This document shows, in pieces, positions 1 through 11,815 of a stretch of 64,000 nucleotides of DNA (positions are counted from its first letter, which is position 1; every line of letters starts with the position of its first letter). The translations under genes and the position numbers were made by a program. The notes under the pieces were generated by a model. That model saw only the letters and a list, made by a program, of their open reading frames with translations, was not told the origin of the DNA and ran no database searches. Source of the DNA: Diplosphaera chodatii (lineage: Eukaryota; Chlorophyta; Trebouxiophyceae; Prasiolales; Stichococcaceae); contig JAALGY010000012.1 of assembly GCA_032358165.1 (NCBI GenBank), positions 2,604,001 to 2,668,000 of the forward strand, read 5' to 3'.

Positions 1-1131
1 AGGCATCAGAGTGACCTGCTGCATGCTAAGGCACCCGACTCGAGCAGTCCCAACGTGATACAGGACAACTAGCTAGTAGGTTGCTGTGACTGACGCCGAA
101 ATGACGGCATTTAGTTGCTACAAGCAGTGAGTTACAAGGAAGTCAGCACAACACCTTTCTATTCAGTGGTGATGTAATCGCCAGAGTCCTGTAATATCGT
201 ATCATGTCATGCAGAACATCAACCGATGAAAAACGTGAGAATCGAAACCTCAGACAATTACGGTTCCCTCAGGGTCAAATCCCGACGAAGGCAGCAAGTA
301 GACACGCTGTTAGCAAGCTCGTTATCGTTCCTTGGCAGAGCATTGATGGTGCGGTGACTGCTTTTATACATTCATCGCCTTCGTTGCGCTTCATGGTTGC
401 GCTGAGTTAACCAAAAGGCGCGGCCACCCCTTCAAGCACCCGCGTTCTCGGTGTGATGTGGCGATGGCTGCACAGCAGATCCAAACAACAGACGTATGGT
501 TTTGAAGCGGTGGTAATGGCCAGACACACCCATGCACTGCGTGCGGCTGCATCCTGTACAGGCAGTGGTCGCTGCTCGGTCCCAAATGCGGATGGCAAGC
601 GAATGCGCACTGTGACCCTGCCAGCACTGTGCACTATATGTGCCACAGGCACCATGCACTGGACAACCGTGCCAGCCGCTCGGGGAACTGCGTCATTTCT
701 GGCGCGTGGCTGGGTAGCTGTGTGGATACAACACGACGTACCTCATGCACATGAAGGCGACGCCGGCGAACCGGGGTTGGTGCCCGAGGTCTGAAACAAC
801 GCTTGTTCTCACATTTTACCAGCCCTGAATTGCTCTCATCAGGAGCGCAGCTGTCATAGGCTGCATCGCAGGGGGCTTCTCCACACCGGTCGCCGAGATT
901 CCCTCGGCATTCTGCCAGCAGATACACGAGGTCGTGTCAGCCATGCAGTATGTACCTGGCCAGGGGCCGTTGCATGAACCTCTCAGACTTGCAGAACGTG
1001 CAGCTGTGCTGGCTGGAGTATGCTTTGGAGCATCAAGATCGTGTCACAACTGAACACACAGCGTTCAACGTTCAACAAGTTGTACAAGGCGCTGCGACCT
1101 ACATAGAGCTACTCGCATCATGGATACTCAC
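1..1131. other. Left edge: possible extra Cys-rich exons, otherwise unassigned
   Basis: On the minus strand about 920-800 encodes one more Cys-rich module (ECRGNLGDRCGEAPC) preceded by a good acceptor, and 640-530 is again Cys-containing. These probably continue the GON/Cys-rich gene, but no donor closes the phase and no stop can be chosen. Nothing is supported in 1-430. Confidence 0.3.
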
Positions 1132-4091
1132 TGCATATGTTATCGCGGCAGGTGATGACTTCTGGACCGCTTGCACAAGTACTGTCGCAGGCACTGTTGC
1201 AGCCATCACCCTTAGCCACGTTCGTCAAGCACTCTGCGGTGGGCAGAGGCATCACACGATCATTAACCAAGGCAACACATGTGGCACCCTGCTGCAGCAC
1301 ACGCATGCTGTGCAAGCTTCAGCCTGCTGTACTGCTCAGTGTGTAGCCACAAGCAGACCATCGCACAGGTGCAGAAAGCATGTGTGCACTAGATTTTCCG
1401 CACAAACCCTGCAGCTACATGCACGCTGCTAATCATGTGGACGCGAAAGCTGCTCACCACATGCGCCATTGGTGCAGGTGAGGCCGGGACTGCAGGGGCA
1501 GCCGCTTGTGCACTTGCCATTCAACCCGGGTGGCGTTGGACATTCTGCAGGTGCATCCACTGCTAGTCAACTGTGTGTTTGCAGGCAGCCTTTCGACAGC
1601 AAATGCACCAGGCAGCAGCCAGATGAAGGTTGTCCTCGGCTCCGAACTGGTCAGACGCTCACTGCATGTGCTGGTGGTTGTGTCGCAGGTGGTGCCTGTG
1701 GCACATGGGCAGCCATTGCCGCTGCAATCACCGTTAGCTCCAGCACCCGCAGCTGGGCAGGCTGCATGTGCAACAGCTGCATGTCAGTACCAGGTCACTC
1801 GCACTTGCACCTGCCACATACCGGATGCAATCTCAGTCGTACCACACCAGGTAAGCTGGCCAATTAGAACTCACTACAGATGCCGCCGGTGCAGCTGGTG
1901 CCCACGGCGCAGGTGCAGTTCGTACCGCAGCTGCCACCCTTTGCAATGGGCAAAGTCGGGCAGGCTGCAGAAGCATCAACCAACATCACGTCAGGTGGCT
2001 TGTCAGGCAGATTGGTGTAAGCTGTGTACGTGCAGCACAGCGAAGCAGAGCAGAGCACTGCCAACGCACTGCATTTGCCGCCGGTGCAGCTGGTGCCCAA
2101 GGCGCAGGCGCAGTCCGTGCCGCAGTCGCCACCCTGTGCAATGGGGTTTGTCGGACAGGCTGCAGAAGCATCGACCGCCCGTCAGGTGGTTCTGTCATGC
2201 AGTATTGCTGTAAGCTGTGTATGTACAGCAGAGCAGGGCAATGCCAACGTACTGCATTTGCCGCTGGCGCAGCTGGTGCCCAAGGCGCAGGCGCAGTTTG
2301 TGCCGCAGTCGCCACCCTGTGCAATGAGGTTTGCCGGACAGGCTGCAGAAGCATCGACCGCACGTCAGGTGGCTTGTCAGGCAGTATTGCTGTAAGCTGT
2401 GTATGTACAGCAGAGCAGGGCAATGCCAACGTACTGCATTTGCCGCTGGCGCAGCTGGTGCCCAAGGCGCAGGTGCAGTTTGTACCGCAGTCGCCACCCT
2501 GTGCAATGGGGTTTGCCGGACAGGCTGCAGAAGCATCGACCGCATGTCAACTGGTTGTGTTAGGCACACTTGCAGCCTGGTGTAAGCTGTGTGACCTAGA
2601 GCATGGGAGGTCACTACTGCCCACGTACTGCATTTGCCGCCGGAGCAGGTGAGACCCAAGGCGCAGGTGCAGTCTGTGCCGCAGTCGCCATTCTCTGCAA
2701 TGGGCACCGTCGGACAGGCTGCAGATAGAAGTAACAACCGCACGTCCGGTGGTTGTGTCAGGCAGATTTGCAGCCTGGTGTAAGCTGTGTGACCTGAAGC
2801 AGGGCAGTGATGTGGTAACGTACAGCATGTGCCAGCGCTGCACTTGAGGCCCAAGGCACAAGTGCAGTTTGTGCCGCAGTTGACACCCTTCGCAATGGGA
2901 GTCAGCGGGCAGCCTGCAAGTACGCACCCAGATCAGCATGCACCAGGTTGCACTGCGTGTTTGAAACTGCTGCTGCCAGCTAATCATATAGACCGCCATA
3001 TCCACATTCTTACCACCAAACAACCGCTCATGCATGACACAGGAATCGTGAATGTGCCGTCAGCCGCCCGTTGCAACGCACCACATATGTTGCTGTTGCA
3101 GGTGTATGGCGGTGCACAGGATGTGGGGCACCCTGCGCAGCTGCTTCCAGGCCCCTTGTTGCTACCGCATGCTGGAAGGATGTCAAGCGCCAGGGTTTGG
3201 AAATTTGGCTGGGGCGTAATCAGCCTGCCACATGATACCAAGCAACAGTCGGTGCTGCTGATCCCAGCTTTGCACCATCAGATTGCAACTGCCGCACACA
3301 TGCACCAGCTGCAATGGTCGTGGCACCTTGCATGTATGTACCTGCAGAGCTTGCTGGTCACGATCAGCGTGGCCTTTTGGCTGCCCGCTGAGAGCACCAC
3401 ACCCGTGGGTGGATTGGGGCCAAATGCACTAGGCCTGATGGTGAAGGGCGTCCCAGTCAGATCGACCACACCTGCAGTGTGTTAGAAGGCCGTCAACCCC
3501 AGCAACACCATGACGTGCCATGCACGCCACGAAAAAATATGAACATACCTCTGCCCTGCAAGTGTGCGGGTGACATGATGGTGGCATATCTATGGGCACC
3601 TGTGCCGGGCGCCGTCAGCGGGGCGCAGGTCGCGGCGGACGCGTAGTTCAGGGCCACCAGGTAGCCCTTGATGGGGTAGCTGCGGAAGGTGGTGCTGGCG
3701 AACCTCTTGTCCGTGGTGTCGACTGTGACGCTGCTGTCCGCTGCGATGTCGATCCTGACGGCAGTGTAGCTCGTCTTCACGATGTCGGAGAAGGTGAAGA
3801 CGTTGGCAGCCTGCGGCCCAGACATGACAGCTGATCCGGCTCATGCCGGGCTCGACAAAACGGTTCCCCCTCAGCAGCCACTTGCAAACGCGGTCGGCTC
3901 TGTTCGCTGGCCAAAGTGATCGCACCGGATTTGCAGCGCCGGTGGCCGGGAGCTGCAGGTAGGTGGTGGGCGCTTCTTCTTGCCCATGACGCAGTAGACG
4001 GCTGTTGGTGGCGAGGTGATGGACAGCAGGTAGTTGCCGTCGTTCGGCGAGGTCTTCTTGGCTTCGGCGCACGACGTCACAGTGGGCAGCA
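1132..4091 (-). CDS. GON-domain protein with tandem Cys-rich modules (multi-exon, ends uncertain)
   Basis: The N-terminal part is a GON-type domain: 4091-~3880 (motifs SCAEAKK, AVYCVMG), 3810-3600 (KTSYTAVRID, VDTTDKRFA), 3471-3342 (VDLTGTPFTI) and 3288-3239. It is followed by single-module Cys-rich exons at 3171-3082, 2913-2824, 2718-2629, 2524-2435, 2342-2253, 2159-2070, 1964-1875, 1761-1663, 1544-1458 and 1233-1132. Each module is phase 1-1 and follows C-x(n)-G-x-C-x(3-4)-C-x-C-x(4)-TC-x(4-5)-C. A further module may lie at about 920-800 (GDRCGEAPCDAAYDSC). GON domains occur in secreted proteins such as ADAMTS relatives; the Cys modules should be disulfide-bonded, so an extracellular adhesive or wall protein is inferred. 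The first GON exon needs a frame change near 3975 (see findings). The start and the 3' end are not resolved. Confidence 0.7.
1876..2913 (-). repeat. Tandem array of exon-plus-intron units, period 182-195 bp
   Basis: Six successive units (exon starts at 2913, 2718, 2524, 2342, 2159 and 1964) each hold a 90-nt Cys-rich exon and about 92-105 nt of intron. Both exon and intron are recognisably similar at nucleotide level. The intron text around the acceptor (gcttctgcag) and donor (a/gtacgttgg or a/gtgcgttgg) recurs almost unchanged in the middle four units. This points to recent unequal crossing-over of whole exon-intron units. The outer modules keep the protein pattern but have diverged in DNA. 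Confidence 0.85.
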
Positions 4092-6080
4092 CTGCGAAGC
4101 ACACGCACTATGGGCTTAGGCAGACCGTAGCAGAAGGCCTGTTGTCATTGGGATCAAGCAAGCAATCTGCTGGATGATGAGCTGGCAACCGCATTCCAGT
4201 GCTATTCCTTGTCAAAGAATCTCTGGCCATCACGACAACCTACTTTTTGCGCTCTGCAAGCACAGCACGGATCAAGCATGTCTTCTGCATGTCATACATG
4301 TGGACGAGCGAGCATGCGGCGCACCGGCCTGCAGGGAGCGGCGCCCCACGCCTGCACTCTCTTCTGATGTACCTGCTGCATGGCAAATGTCCAGCATTGC
4401 TTCGCAACTCGGAGCTTGCGTACAGCGGCATTTTCTGTCCGCGTGACTGGTGTGCATCAACAAGATCGCCTCGCTCTAGCTGACAACCTTGCAACCAAAG
4501 TGCAAAGCATGGCACACAGGGCGTGCGCGGTAGCTAAGTATAGTACGACTGCACCTGCGGATCCAGTATCAAGATGTGAGGCGTCTGAGCGGCATGTCGC
4601 AAGCAGCAGTACCGCCACCAACAATGCTTGCCGCGCGCTGATCTGCATCGTTGGCAGACAGGGCGACTGGCTGAGGACTTTGTTGCCGCCGTAGGAGGTA
4701 GGGTGCGTAGGCGAACCCTGCGTGCACCACTGAGCGGCGCCTTCCTACAATATAGATCACATAGATATCAGTGAAATCTCTCGATCGTCTTGGCGGGCTG
4801 TCCACCTTAGCCATATGCATGATTCCTGCATTTCGGGCTGCTGACGTGTTTCACATTACTCAGCGCATCACCTAGGATGCCTGCCTTGCAATCGTTCACG
4901 TGCACGCGCAGCTTAAGGACTTGCATACGGTCGCACAGTGCCCATTGAACGGTGGATGTGCGTGTGAGGGCTCCAGCTGCTGAGTCGCGTCATGCTGGCC
5001 AGGAAGCATGCGCGGTGGTGATGACCAGTCAACGGGACCCGCAAGCGTGTCACACCGGCCTTCAACGGAAGCTGACACCATCTGCAGTGTCAGTGGTGTG
5101 TCCACGCGCCATCAAATGCGGTGCGTGATCCATCTGAACGCACGATTGTGCGCGGCATTGGTCAGCTAACTGTCGGTGTACCTCGAGGTCAGGCTCCGAT
5201 GACCTCCTGCTGGGTCGTCCGCACAAAGCCCAACTCGTCGGATCGTCACATACGTCTGCTCACGCATCTGAGGAGTACAATATGAGGCTAAGAAGCATCC
5301 CGCGCACGCCGGAAACTGCCTGCCACCATGCGGGCTGGCATCAACCGGTTGTAGGCCTCCGCGGGCCAGAAGCCCTGCAGGCCCCACAGACGGAGGCGCA
5401 AGCGCCACAGGTCACTAGAGGTCTGCAGAAGCAAATCGCCAGGAACGGTGCCGTGCCCCGTTCACGTTGGTCCAGTCGGATGCGCACCCCGACAGCTAGC
5501 ACAGCATGATGACATACAGGCATCTTTGCGGATCGTCTGTGCCAACCCGGCCTCGTTACCGCAAGCGCCCCAGTTCATCAAAATTACATTGCCAAGCTAC
5601 GTGGCGAACGGGGGGCGCTGCCGTGCGTTCAATCGGCTAGATACGCATACCGCCCCTCCCAAACACGCATCGTGCATGCAATGTCAGACACCGTTGGCCG
5701 CACCTTTCTGTAGCTTGCGAGTCGCAGCGGCTGCCGCTCTGCAGGCGTTGCTGTCACGGCGTCGCAGGACGAGGAATAGCGACAATGTGTTACACGGCGT
5801 GCGCAGAGAACTGCCGGCGTAAGATGCAGAGACATGGGACTCTGCGACGAAAGGATTCATGAGATTCCCGGTCACGACATATTTGCCGGTGGCACGTCAG
5901 CAACCAACAGGATTGTACTAATGCCGATATGCCAACTTGGTGGCAGCTGGCACCGTGCAGCGTTGTCTTAGCGGACAGCTGACAAACAGCTTCGCCGCGT
6001 CTATCTGAGCATGACAACATCGCAGGTTGCTTCTGACTCCATTTTGTTTGGCCATCCTCCGCCATGTCAGGTGCGACGTC
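4092..6080. other. Unassigned stretch between GON gene and GT23-like gene
   Basis: No complete gene is recognised. Minus-strand pieces that read like exons occur near 5400-5290 (LWGLQGFWPAEAYNRLMP) and 5490-5430 (ASDWTNVNGARHRSW). They might be upstream exons of the GON-domain gene, but no splice phase could be closed and no family is recognised. Confidence 0.3.
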
Positions 6081-8873
6081 CTACCGCCGCCAGCCGAAAT
6101 CCTCCGGCGCATCACCTTGTGCAGCATCCAGGTACACCCCGCTGGCCTTGCACCGCGCTGTTGACCTGCCGATCCAGAGTCACGAGAGTGAGGCCTCAAC
6201 ACAGGCGGCGTGGCTGCGCCATGTGTGCCCTGCCCAGCTCCAGCCATGACTGCTGCTGGCGCCACTGAGCAGGCGCACGGTCCCACCTGAGCTCATCGAT
6301 CAGGCGGCACCAGTTGGAGGTCAGGGTGCCGACCCAGGCGCCGCACTCCACCGCCAGCTCCAGGTTCAGCAGGCTGTCCAGGTACTCGGCGGCGTAGCCA
6401 CGCTCCCGTGCATACTCCGTCGTGCTCTTCCTGCAGGCGGATTGCCACAGCCTGTCGACTGCCCCAGCAACTAGCACAGTACGTCAGCGTGCAGTCGTCC
6501 CCTGCAGCACTATCTGGTCGGGTGCACTGACTGCATGCAGTTGAGGTGGACACAGACACACACGCTGCAGTGGCACATCTGCATGTCAGTTTCACACGCA
6601 CGGCACACAGCCCACGTGCACACTCACCTGGGATCCGGCTTGCGCACGCTGTCTGTATATGACACATGCCACCCAGTCGCGTTCTCTGCAAACCATGCCA
6701 CCACCGCAGGGTCGTCCGTGCTCAGGAAGATCTCGCGGTTCAATGCCCCACTCGCCTTGGTCTACAGCAGCAGATGCCCTAAGATTCAGCTGGAAGCCCC
6801 ATGAGACCACAAATGATCACTGGCTGGGCCTTGCAATGACACCGCACATCAGCAATCACATCAGCATGCACATCAGCAGACGCTTCAACATGCAGGCTGC
6901 CAGCCGCGGCGTTACATATATTGACTCTGCCTGTTTCAAGTACGCCTGTGCTGGCTGCTCGGGCGCCTCCATCCACTTGTCGCCATGCCGCACATGCACC
7001 TGCTGGCACAGTACATCAGGGTAGACCTGATGAGGGCTTGTGGAGTCAGCTTCAAAGAACATTAGGTTGACAAGTATGAAAAGCGGCCTGCAGCAGATCT
7101 GTGACAGCAACTCATCAACACTGATAGCAGCCTTCATGTTGAGGTTGGCCCACCGAGATTGCTGAAGCATAGGACGGCAACCGGTTATGCAAAGTCTGCT
7201 CGCGTAGCTGCACCACTTGATCCCGCGTTCTTGCATTTGGCCGCACGATGAACATCGACGCCTGCGCCTTGTACCAGTACGTTCGCTTCCTCGGCGCTAC
7301 AGGGCTCCTGTTGGCCAGCCCCTGCAACCTGGCAGCACAGCACCTGTGGCCTGAAGATCGAGCTGTAGGTCTAATCATACCACTGCCTACATCAACTGCC
7401 CATACATAGCAGTGCAACCAAGGGGGCAAGTGCTCCTACGAGGACGCCACTGCCCAGCATGTGTGATCAAGTCATTCACAGGCATCACACAGCATGCCAC
7501 CACATGGCCCAGCTGCGTACTACGTTTCAGGCAGGACGCAGCTGCCCCTGGGGTTGTTGTCCGCTCACCTCTGAGGCACAAAAGCAAATGTCAGGTTGCC
7601 CACCGCAGCTGCTTTGGCAGCTGCTTGGGCAGCTGGCCCCGCTGGCGTGGAGGGAAGCTGATCGTTGAACACCACCTGCACACCCCGCAGCAGTATCGCA
7701 TCGACGCAACCTCCAATCCTTGCCGGTCGTGTATGAGACAGACAGTGCTGCTCCAGACTCGCACCCGTAATCCAGCCAACGCGCCATCTTGGAGGTCAAT
7801 TAGCCTTGCTGTCGCGCTGGAGCTGTTGGCGGGCATCGCCCCCACGTCTGCCAGGGTGCAGCTGGACAGGCGCTCAAAGTAGCAGTCGTCCAGGTTGGGC
7901 CTCTCTGGTCCTGCAGCCTCATGATGGTGGCTGAAGGGACATGCACTACGTTTTCGCCAGTGCAGTTGCACTTGAACAGTCGACAGATCATCAGCGTTAC
8001 AGCTGTGCTCACCGCAGTACGCATCATCGGTGTACAGCGCACGCTGCACATTGGTCTGAAGCAGCAGCACCCGGTTGCTGTCTAATGCCACCGCAAGCGC
8101 CACGCCGAGCACATGTAGCTGCGAGCCGATGCCCGCATCAACCTGCACGTGGATCTGGACTGTCTCGCTGCTCTGTAGCTTGACTGCACTTGACAGAGGA
8201 GCGCCTTCTGCAGGGTCTGCAGCTGCATGCTCACCTTTTCATGCTTGGCGCACTTGCCGTACCTGTGGCGAGTGGATCAAGAATCGCTGGCTCCTGCAGT
8301 TTCGGGGGTGCTGGTGCGCCCATATGATTGCTTGCGCCTCCGCAGTGCCATACAGGGCGCTGGCACCGCCCCTGCTGACTCTGTCGGTGTTGGGAGCTGC
8401 TGTCAGGTGCTGTGCCATTCTCGGGTGCGCAGCATCACCCTGCCTGGTCTGAGCGTCATTCTCAAGCTGGGCACCACCCTCCCAAGCACCCGGCAGCACG
8501 CTGAAGTCGCAGCTGTACTCTCCGGCCTCAACAGTGCCCCCAACCTGCTCATATATATGATGATGAGGCTGCTGTATCAACAGATGCGGCTGGCCCAACC
8601 AAGGCACACCCTGCGATGCATGAAGTCCTATTGTCGATCCTCCAGATGTGCGCAGACCCTCATCAATACACGCTACACAATTCAGCAGTCCACACTCTGT
8701 CCTTGCTTCCCTCAGCACACAAACGCTTGATAATAAGGGCGGCCAGTGCGCAACATGTGAACTACATCATGCTCCACCTGCGTTTGGGCCCAGTAGCGAT
8801 CAAGCACGAGCGCCAGCACGATGATCAGTGCCAGTGCTGCAGCCAGAGTGCGATATCTAAACCTTCTGGCCAT
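6081..8873 (-). CDS. GT23-like (alpha-fucosyltransferase fold) type II membrane protein
   Basis: Ten exons close in phase to a 452-residue protein: 8873-8778, 8544-8263, 8142-8013, 7910-7765, 7675-7569, 7328-7154, 6999-6916, 6761-6628, 6430-6287, 6141-6081. Residues 8-26 form a signal anchor (ALALIIVLALVL). A GIGSQLHVLGVALA motif and a DDCYFERLSSCTLAD block precede HVRHGDKWMEAP (residues 313-324), FLSTDDPAVVAWF and VGTLTSNWCRLIDEL. These last three are the pattern of GT23/FUT8-type fucosyltransferases (HxxRxDK, donor-binding and C-terminal SNWxRLIDEL of algal members). A Golgi lumenal enzyme that uses GDP-fucose is inferred; the true donor is unknown. The exon-6 donor was chosen because only it keeps the phase. 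Confidence 0.75.
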
Positions 8874-9371
8874 GCTGACACTGGCAAATGCCTGGCCACT
8901 CCATCATGCATTACCCCGGTGACCAGTATGCAAGGTCATCGCCCGTGTGGGTAGCAGCAAAACACAGTGTCATGCTTAGCGCTTCCTGCTAGAAGCATTT
9001 GCACAAACTCCACATGGATTCAAAGCTACAACATCCCTTCACTGTTGGGCCTGGGCGACACTGACGTGGCATGAGCTGGCGGTGCACATGTCGAGCCATC
9101 ATGACAGCCCACACCACAAAGCACAAGCGCAAACTAAACCTGTGGGGTTGTGCGGCAGACTGTGAGCCGCGCTTCCTGCAACGATAGCGCTCACGCCGGT
9201 GGCAGCTGTCGATCAGCCGTTGAGCAGCAGCCGGATGCACCGCACATCCAGGTTGGAATGATGATCAGTCACACTCAACGTTGAGACATGGTGCGCAATT
9301 TTGTGCCTGTCCGATTACGGCAGTATATCGGGGTTGAAAGGACACACAATTCTGTGAAGTTCTCCAGTATA
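8874..9371. other. Divergent intergenic region
   Basis: This 498-bp stretch separates the start codons of the minus-strand GT23-like gene and the plus-strand EF-P gene, so it should hold two promoters. No gene or clear core promoter motif is recognised. Confidence 0.5.
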
Positions 9372-11443
9372 ATGTCATTGCTGAGGGGGCTGTTGTTCGG
9401 GTGCAGCTGCATGCAGGGCGGCCAATGCCTGCGTGGCGGGCAGCAGCACTTTGCCTTTGTGCAAAGACCACAGCTGAGGCGGCCGCTGCACGTGAGCCTG
9501 TTGTACCTGGACACCGTCTGCATGCACTAGTGCATGTGTGGGCGCAACATGAGATGCCAGAGCGCCGCAATCACCATTATTGAGCACCTGCAATCGTCGC
9601 AGCACACTGTTCAATGCTTCTTGGAGGCAGCACCGTGCACTGGCTGTCCTGTGCAGAGCGCGCGGCGCCAAGGGCTGCAGGTGGTGGCAGCCGGCACAGT
9701 CTCCACAAATGACTTTAGGAACGGTCTGACGGTGGAGATCGACGGGCAACCCTTCCGCGTCATGGGTGCGAGGAGCATCTCACTTTATAAGCGCCTCCCG
9801 ATGACTGCCGCACATGCAATTTTCATGCGGCGGCATGGCGCACAACCTCCGAACCTGTGCCCGTCGCCTGTGCAGAGTTCATGCATGTAAAGCCGGGCAA
9901 GGGCGCAGCCTTCGTGCGGTCGAAGCTGAGGAACTACGTGACCGGCAACACAGTGGAGCGCACTTTCAGGGCTGGCGAGCAGGTGTGTGGCACAGACTGT
10001 GCTCAGACGGTGCACGCTCCCTGCACCCTCCACTGATGCCACAGTGCAGTGTTGCAACATGGTGAATGCACAGCCAACCACGCACGCCTGCGAGGGGGTT
10101 CAGCAGATGCAGTTGCCATCTGTTGCCTTTATGTGTTAGCTATAGAGGCAGGTCAACGGCTGCCTTGAGTTTCAGATCCGCACATGCAGCAGCACCGAGA
10201 CACATTCATGAGACGATAGTACTATCTTGGGGTCGACATGGGCCATGTCCACATTGCTGTGCAGGTCGGCATGGCAGACATAGTGTGGTCAGATGCACAG
10301 TACACCTACAGCGACGGCAGCGAGGTAGTCTGTTATCTGGTCCCGCACTGTAGTCTGCTGCTGTCTGGCTCAAGGCCGCTGTCCATGCGCTTCCGATTCC
10401 GCGATGCTGCAGCTTGCTTGCCGGTACGCCAGCGATCAGCTGCCCTGCAGCATGTTCATGCTCTTTGATCCTGCTCTGCAGTACGTCTTCATGGACCTGT
10501 CTACATACGAGGAGACACGGCTGCCGAAGGATGACACCTGGGCAAAGTGGCTCAAGGTGGGCTTTGCTGTATGCACGGTATAGCTGTCAATGCTGACACA
10601 ATCGAGACAATCGGCTGCCAGCACCTGGCAGCCTTGGTTGAAGGGTGCCAGCACATTGCGCATGCTCATAGCTGAAGGTCGTGCTCGCAAGATGCTGGGA
10701 ACCAGAATGCGCTGAAGGGAAGCACGATCACGAATCTTGCTTCGGAGGACATGTGGCACAGCCCTTCAACCAGTGACTGATGCATGCCTGACGCCTGGAC
10801 GAGTGAGACAGTGCTCAGTTAATTCATCGCTCAGTGGCACCTCACAGCAGCGAGGTCCTGGCTGTGCCGCAGGAGGGCATGGACGCGCAGCTGCTGAAGT
10901 GGAACGACCGCGTCATCAGCGTGGACCTGCCCAAAAACGTGGAGCTGCAGGTGGTGGAGACGGACCCCGGGGTGAAAGGCAACACGCAGTCAGGTGCTCA
11001 CAGCTGCCTCATCAAGGCATGGTACAGATGCTGGTTCAGCAGCCACAACTCCTGATGCAGCAGTCCTTGCAGCCGCAGCCACAGTTTGTCGCCAACAGCG
11101 ATCAGCTGATGTTGAACGTGGTGCTGCAGGCGGCAGCAAGCCAGCGACGCTGGAAACAGGCGCAGTGATTGAGGTGCCGCTGTTTATCAAGGTGCGATGG
11201 GTGGCACATGGCAACACGGGCATTGGTCGCACCATGTGTTGTGAAGCCTTTGTCGCGCAGCTGCGCCTGCTGCGTGCTGCTGCCCAATTATGCAATCCAA
11301 GCGCAGAGCACTCTGCAGATCAGCACCAGGGGCATCTTGCAACCCTTCTCAGCACTATCGGGGACTGCGCACCCGTGCAGGTTGGGGAGGTCATCAAGGT
11401 CGACACCAGCAAAAGCGAGTACATTGGCCGCGCCGCATCTTAG
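9372..11443 (+). CDS. efp: Elongation factor P, bacterial type, probably plastid-targeted
   Basis: Eight exons (9372-9491, 9657-9765, 9876-9982, 10265-10324, 10482-10556, 10873-10993, 11130-11191, 11381-11443) give 238 residues. The first ~50 residues are Arg/Gln-rich without acidic residues, as in a transit peptide. The body is canonical [21 protein letters not shown] (KOW-like N-terminal domain), [18 protein letters not shown] with the loop-tip Lys85, [31 protein letters not shown], then the signature [15 protein letters not shown] and [12 protein letters not shown] in the C-terminal OB domain. EF-P relieves ribosomes stalled at polyproline by binding near the E site. The N-terminal extension suggests action in the plastid; a mitochondrial site is possible. 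Confidence 0.92.
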
Positions 11444-11815
11444 GGAAGGCGAGATCAATATGGCAGCCTGCACAGCCTGGGGCTGGCGTAGCTCCTGCGG
11501 CCGGCGTGCAAGCGGCCCTGCTACGCCTGATCCATCAGGCTCATAGAGTGCTGATGGATGTCGCCCACCCCAGTGTGGAGCATGGCCATTGCTGCCGGGG
11601 GCCATGTTGTGCACCGTCTTGTCTCACAAATGGCGTGTGCTGCGAGATGCTATGGCGTCACAGACATCTGTAGTAGTGAGCTGAAGTCTTGGAGCTGGCC
11701 ACAGTCATTCAACTTGCAGTACTGTATACAAAACCACAAACATCACACTCGTCATGGCCGCACTCTTGAAGCTCAGTTGCACAGACCGACAGAAATCAGA
11801 GCAGACTCAGGGTTG
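11444..11815. other. Convergent intergenic region
   Basis: The EF-P stop and the DUF3431 gene stop face each other across 372 bp. No gene is seen here; it presumably holds both 3' untranslated regions. Confidence 0.5.

Noticed and set aside
1876..2913. Regular ~182-195 bp repeats considered as a CRISPR or satellite array
   Set aside because: Each unit contains a phase 1-1 Cys-rich exon with proper splice borders and the spacing varies; this is exon duplication within a gene.
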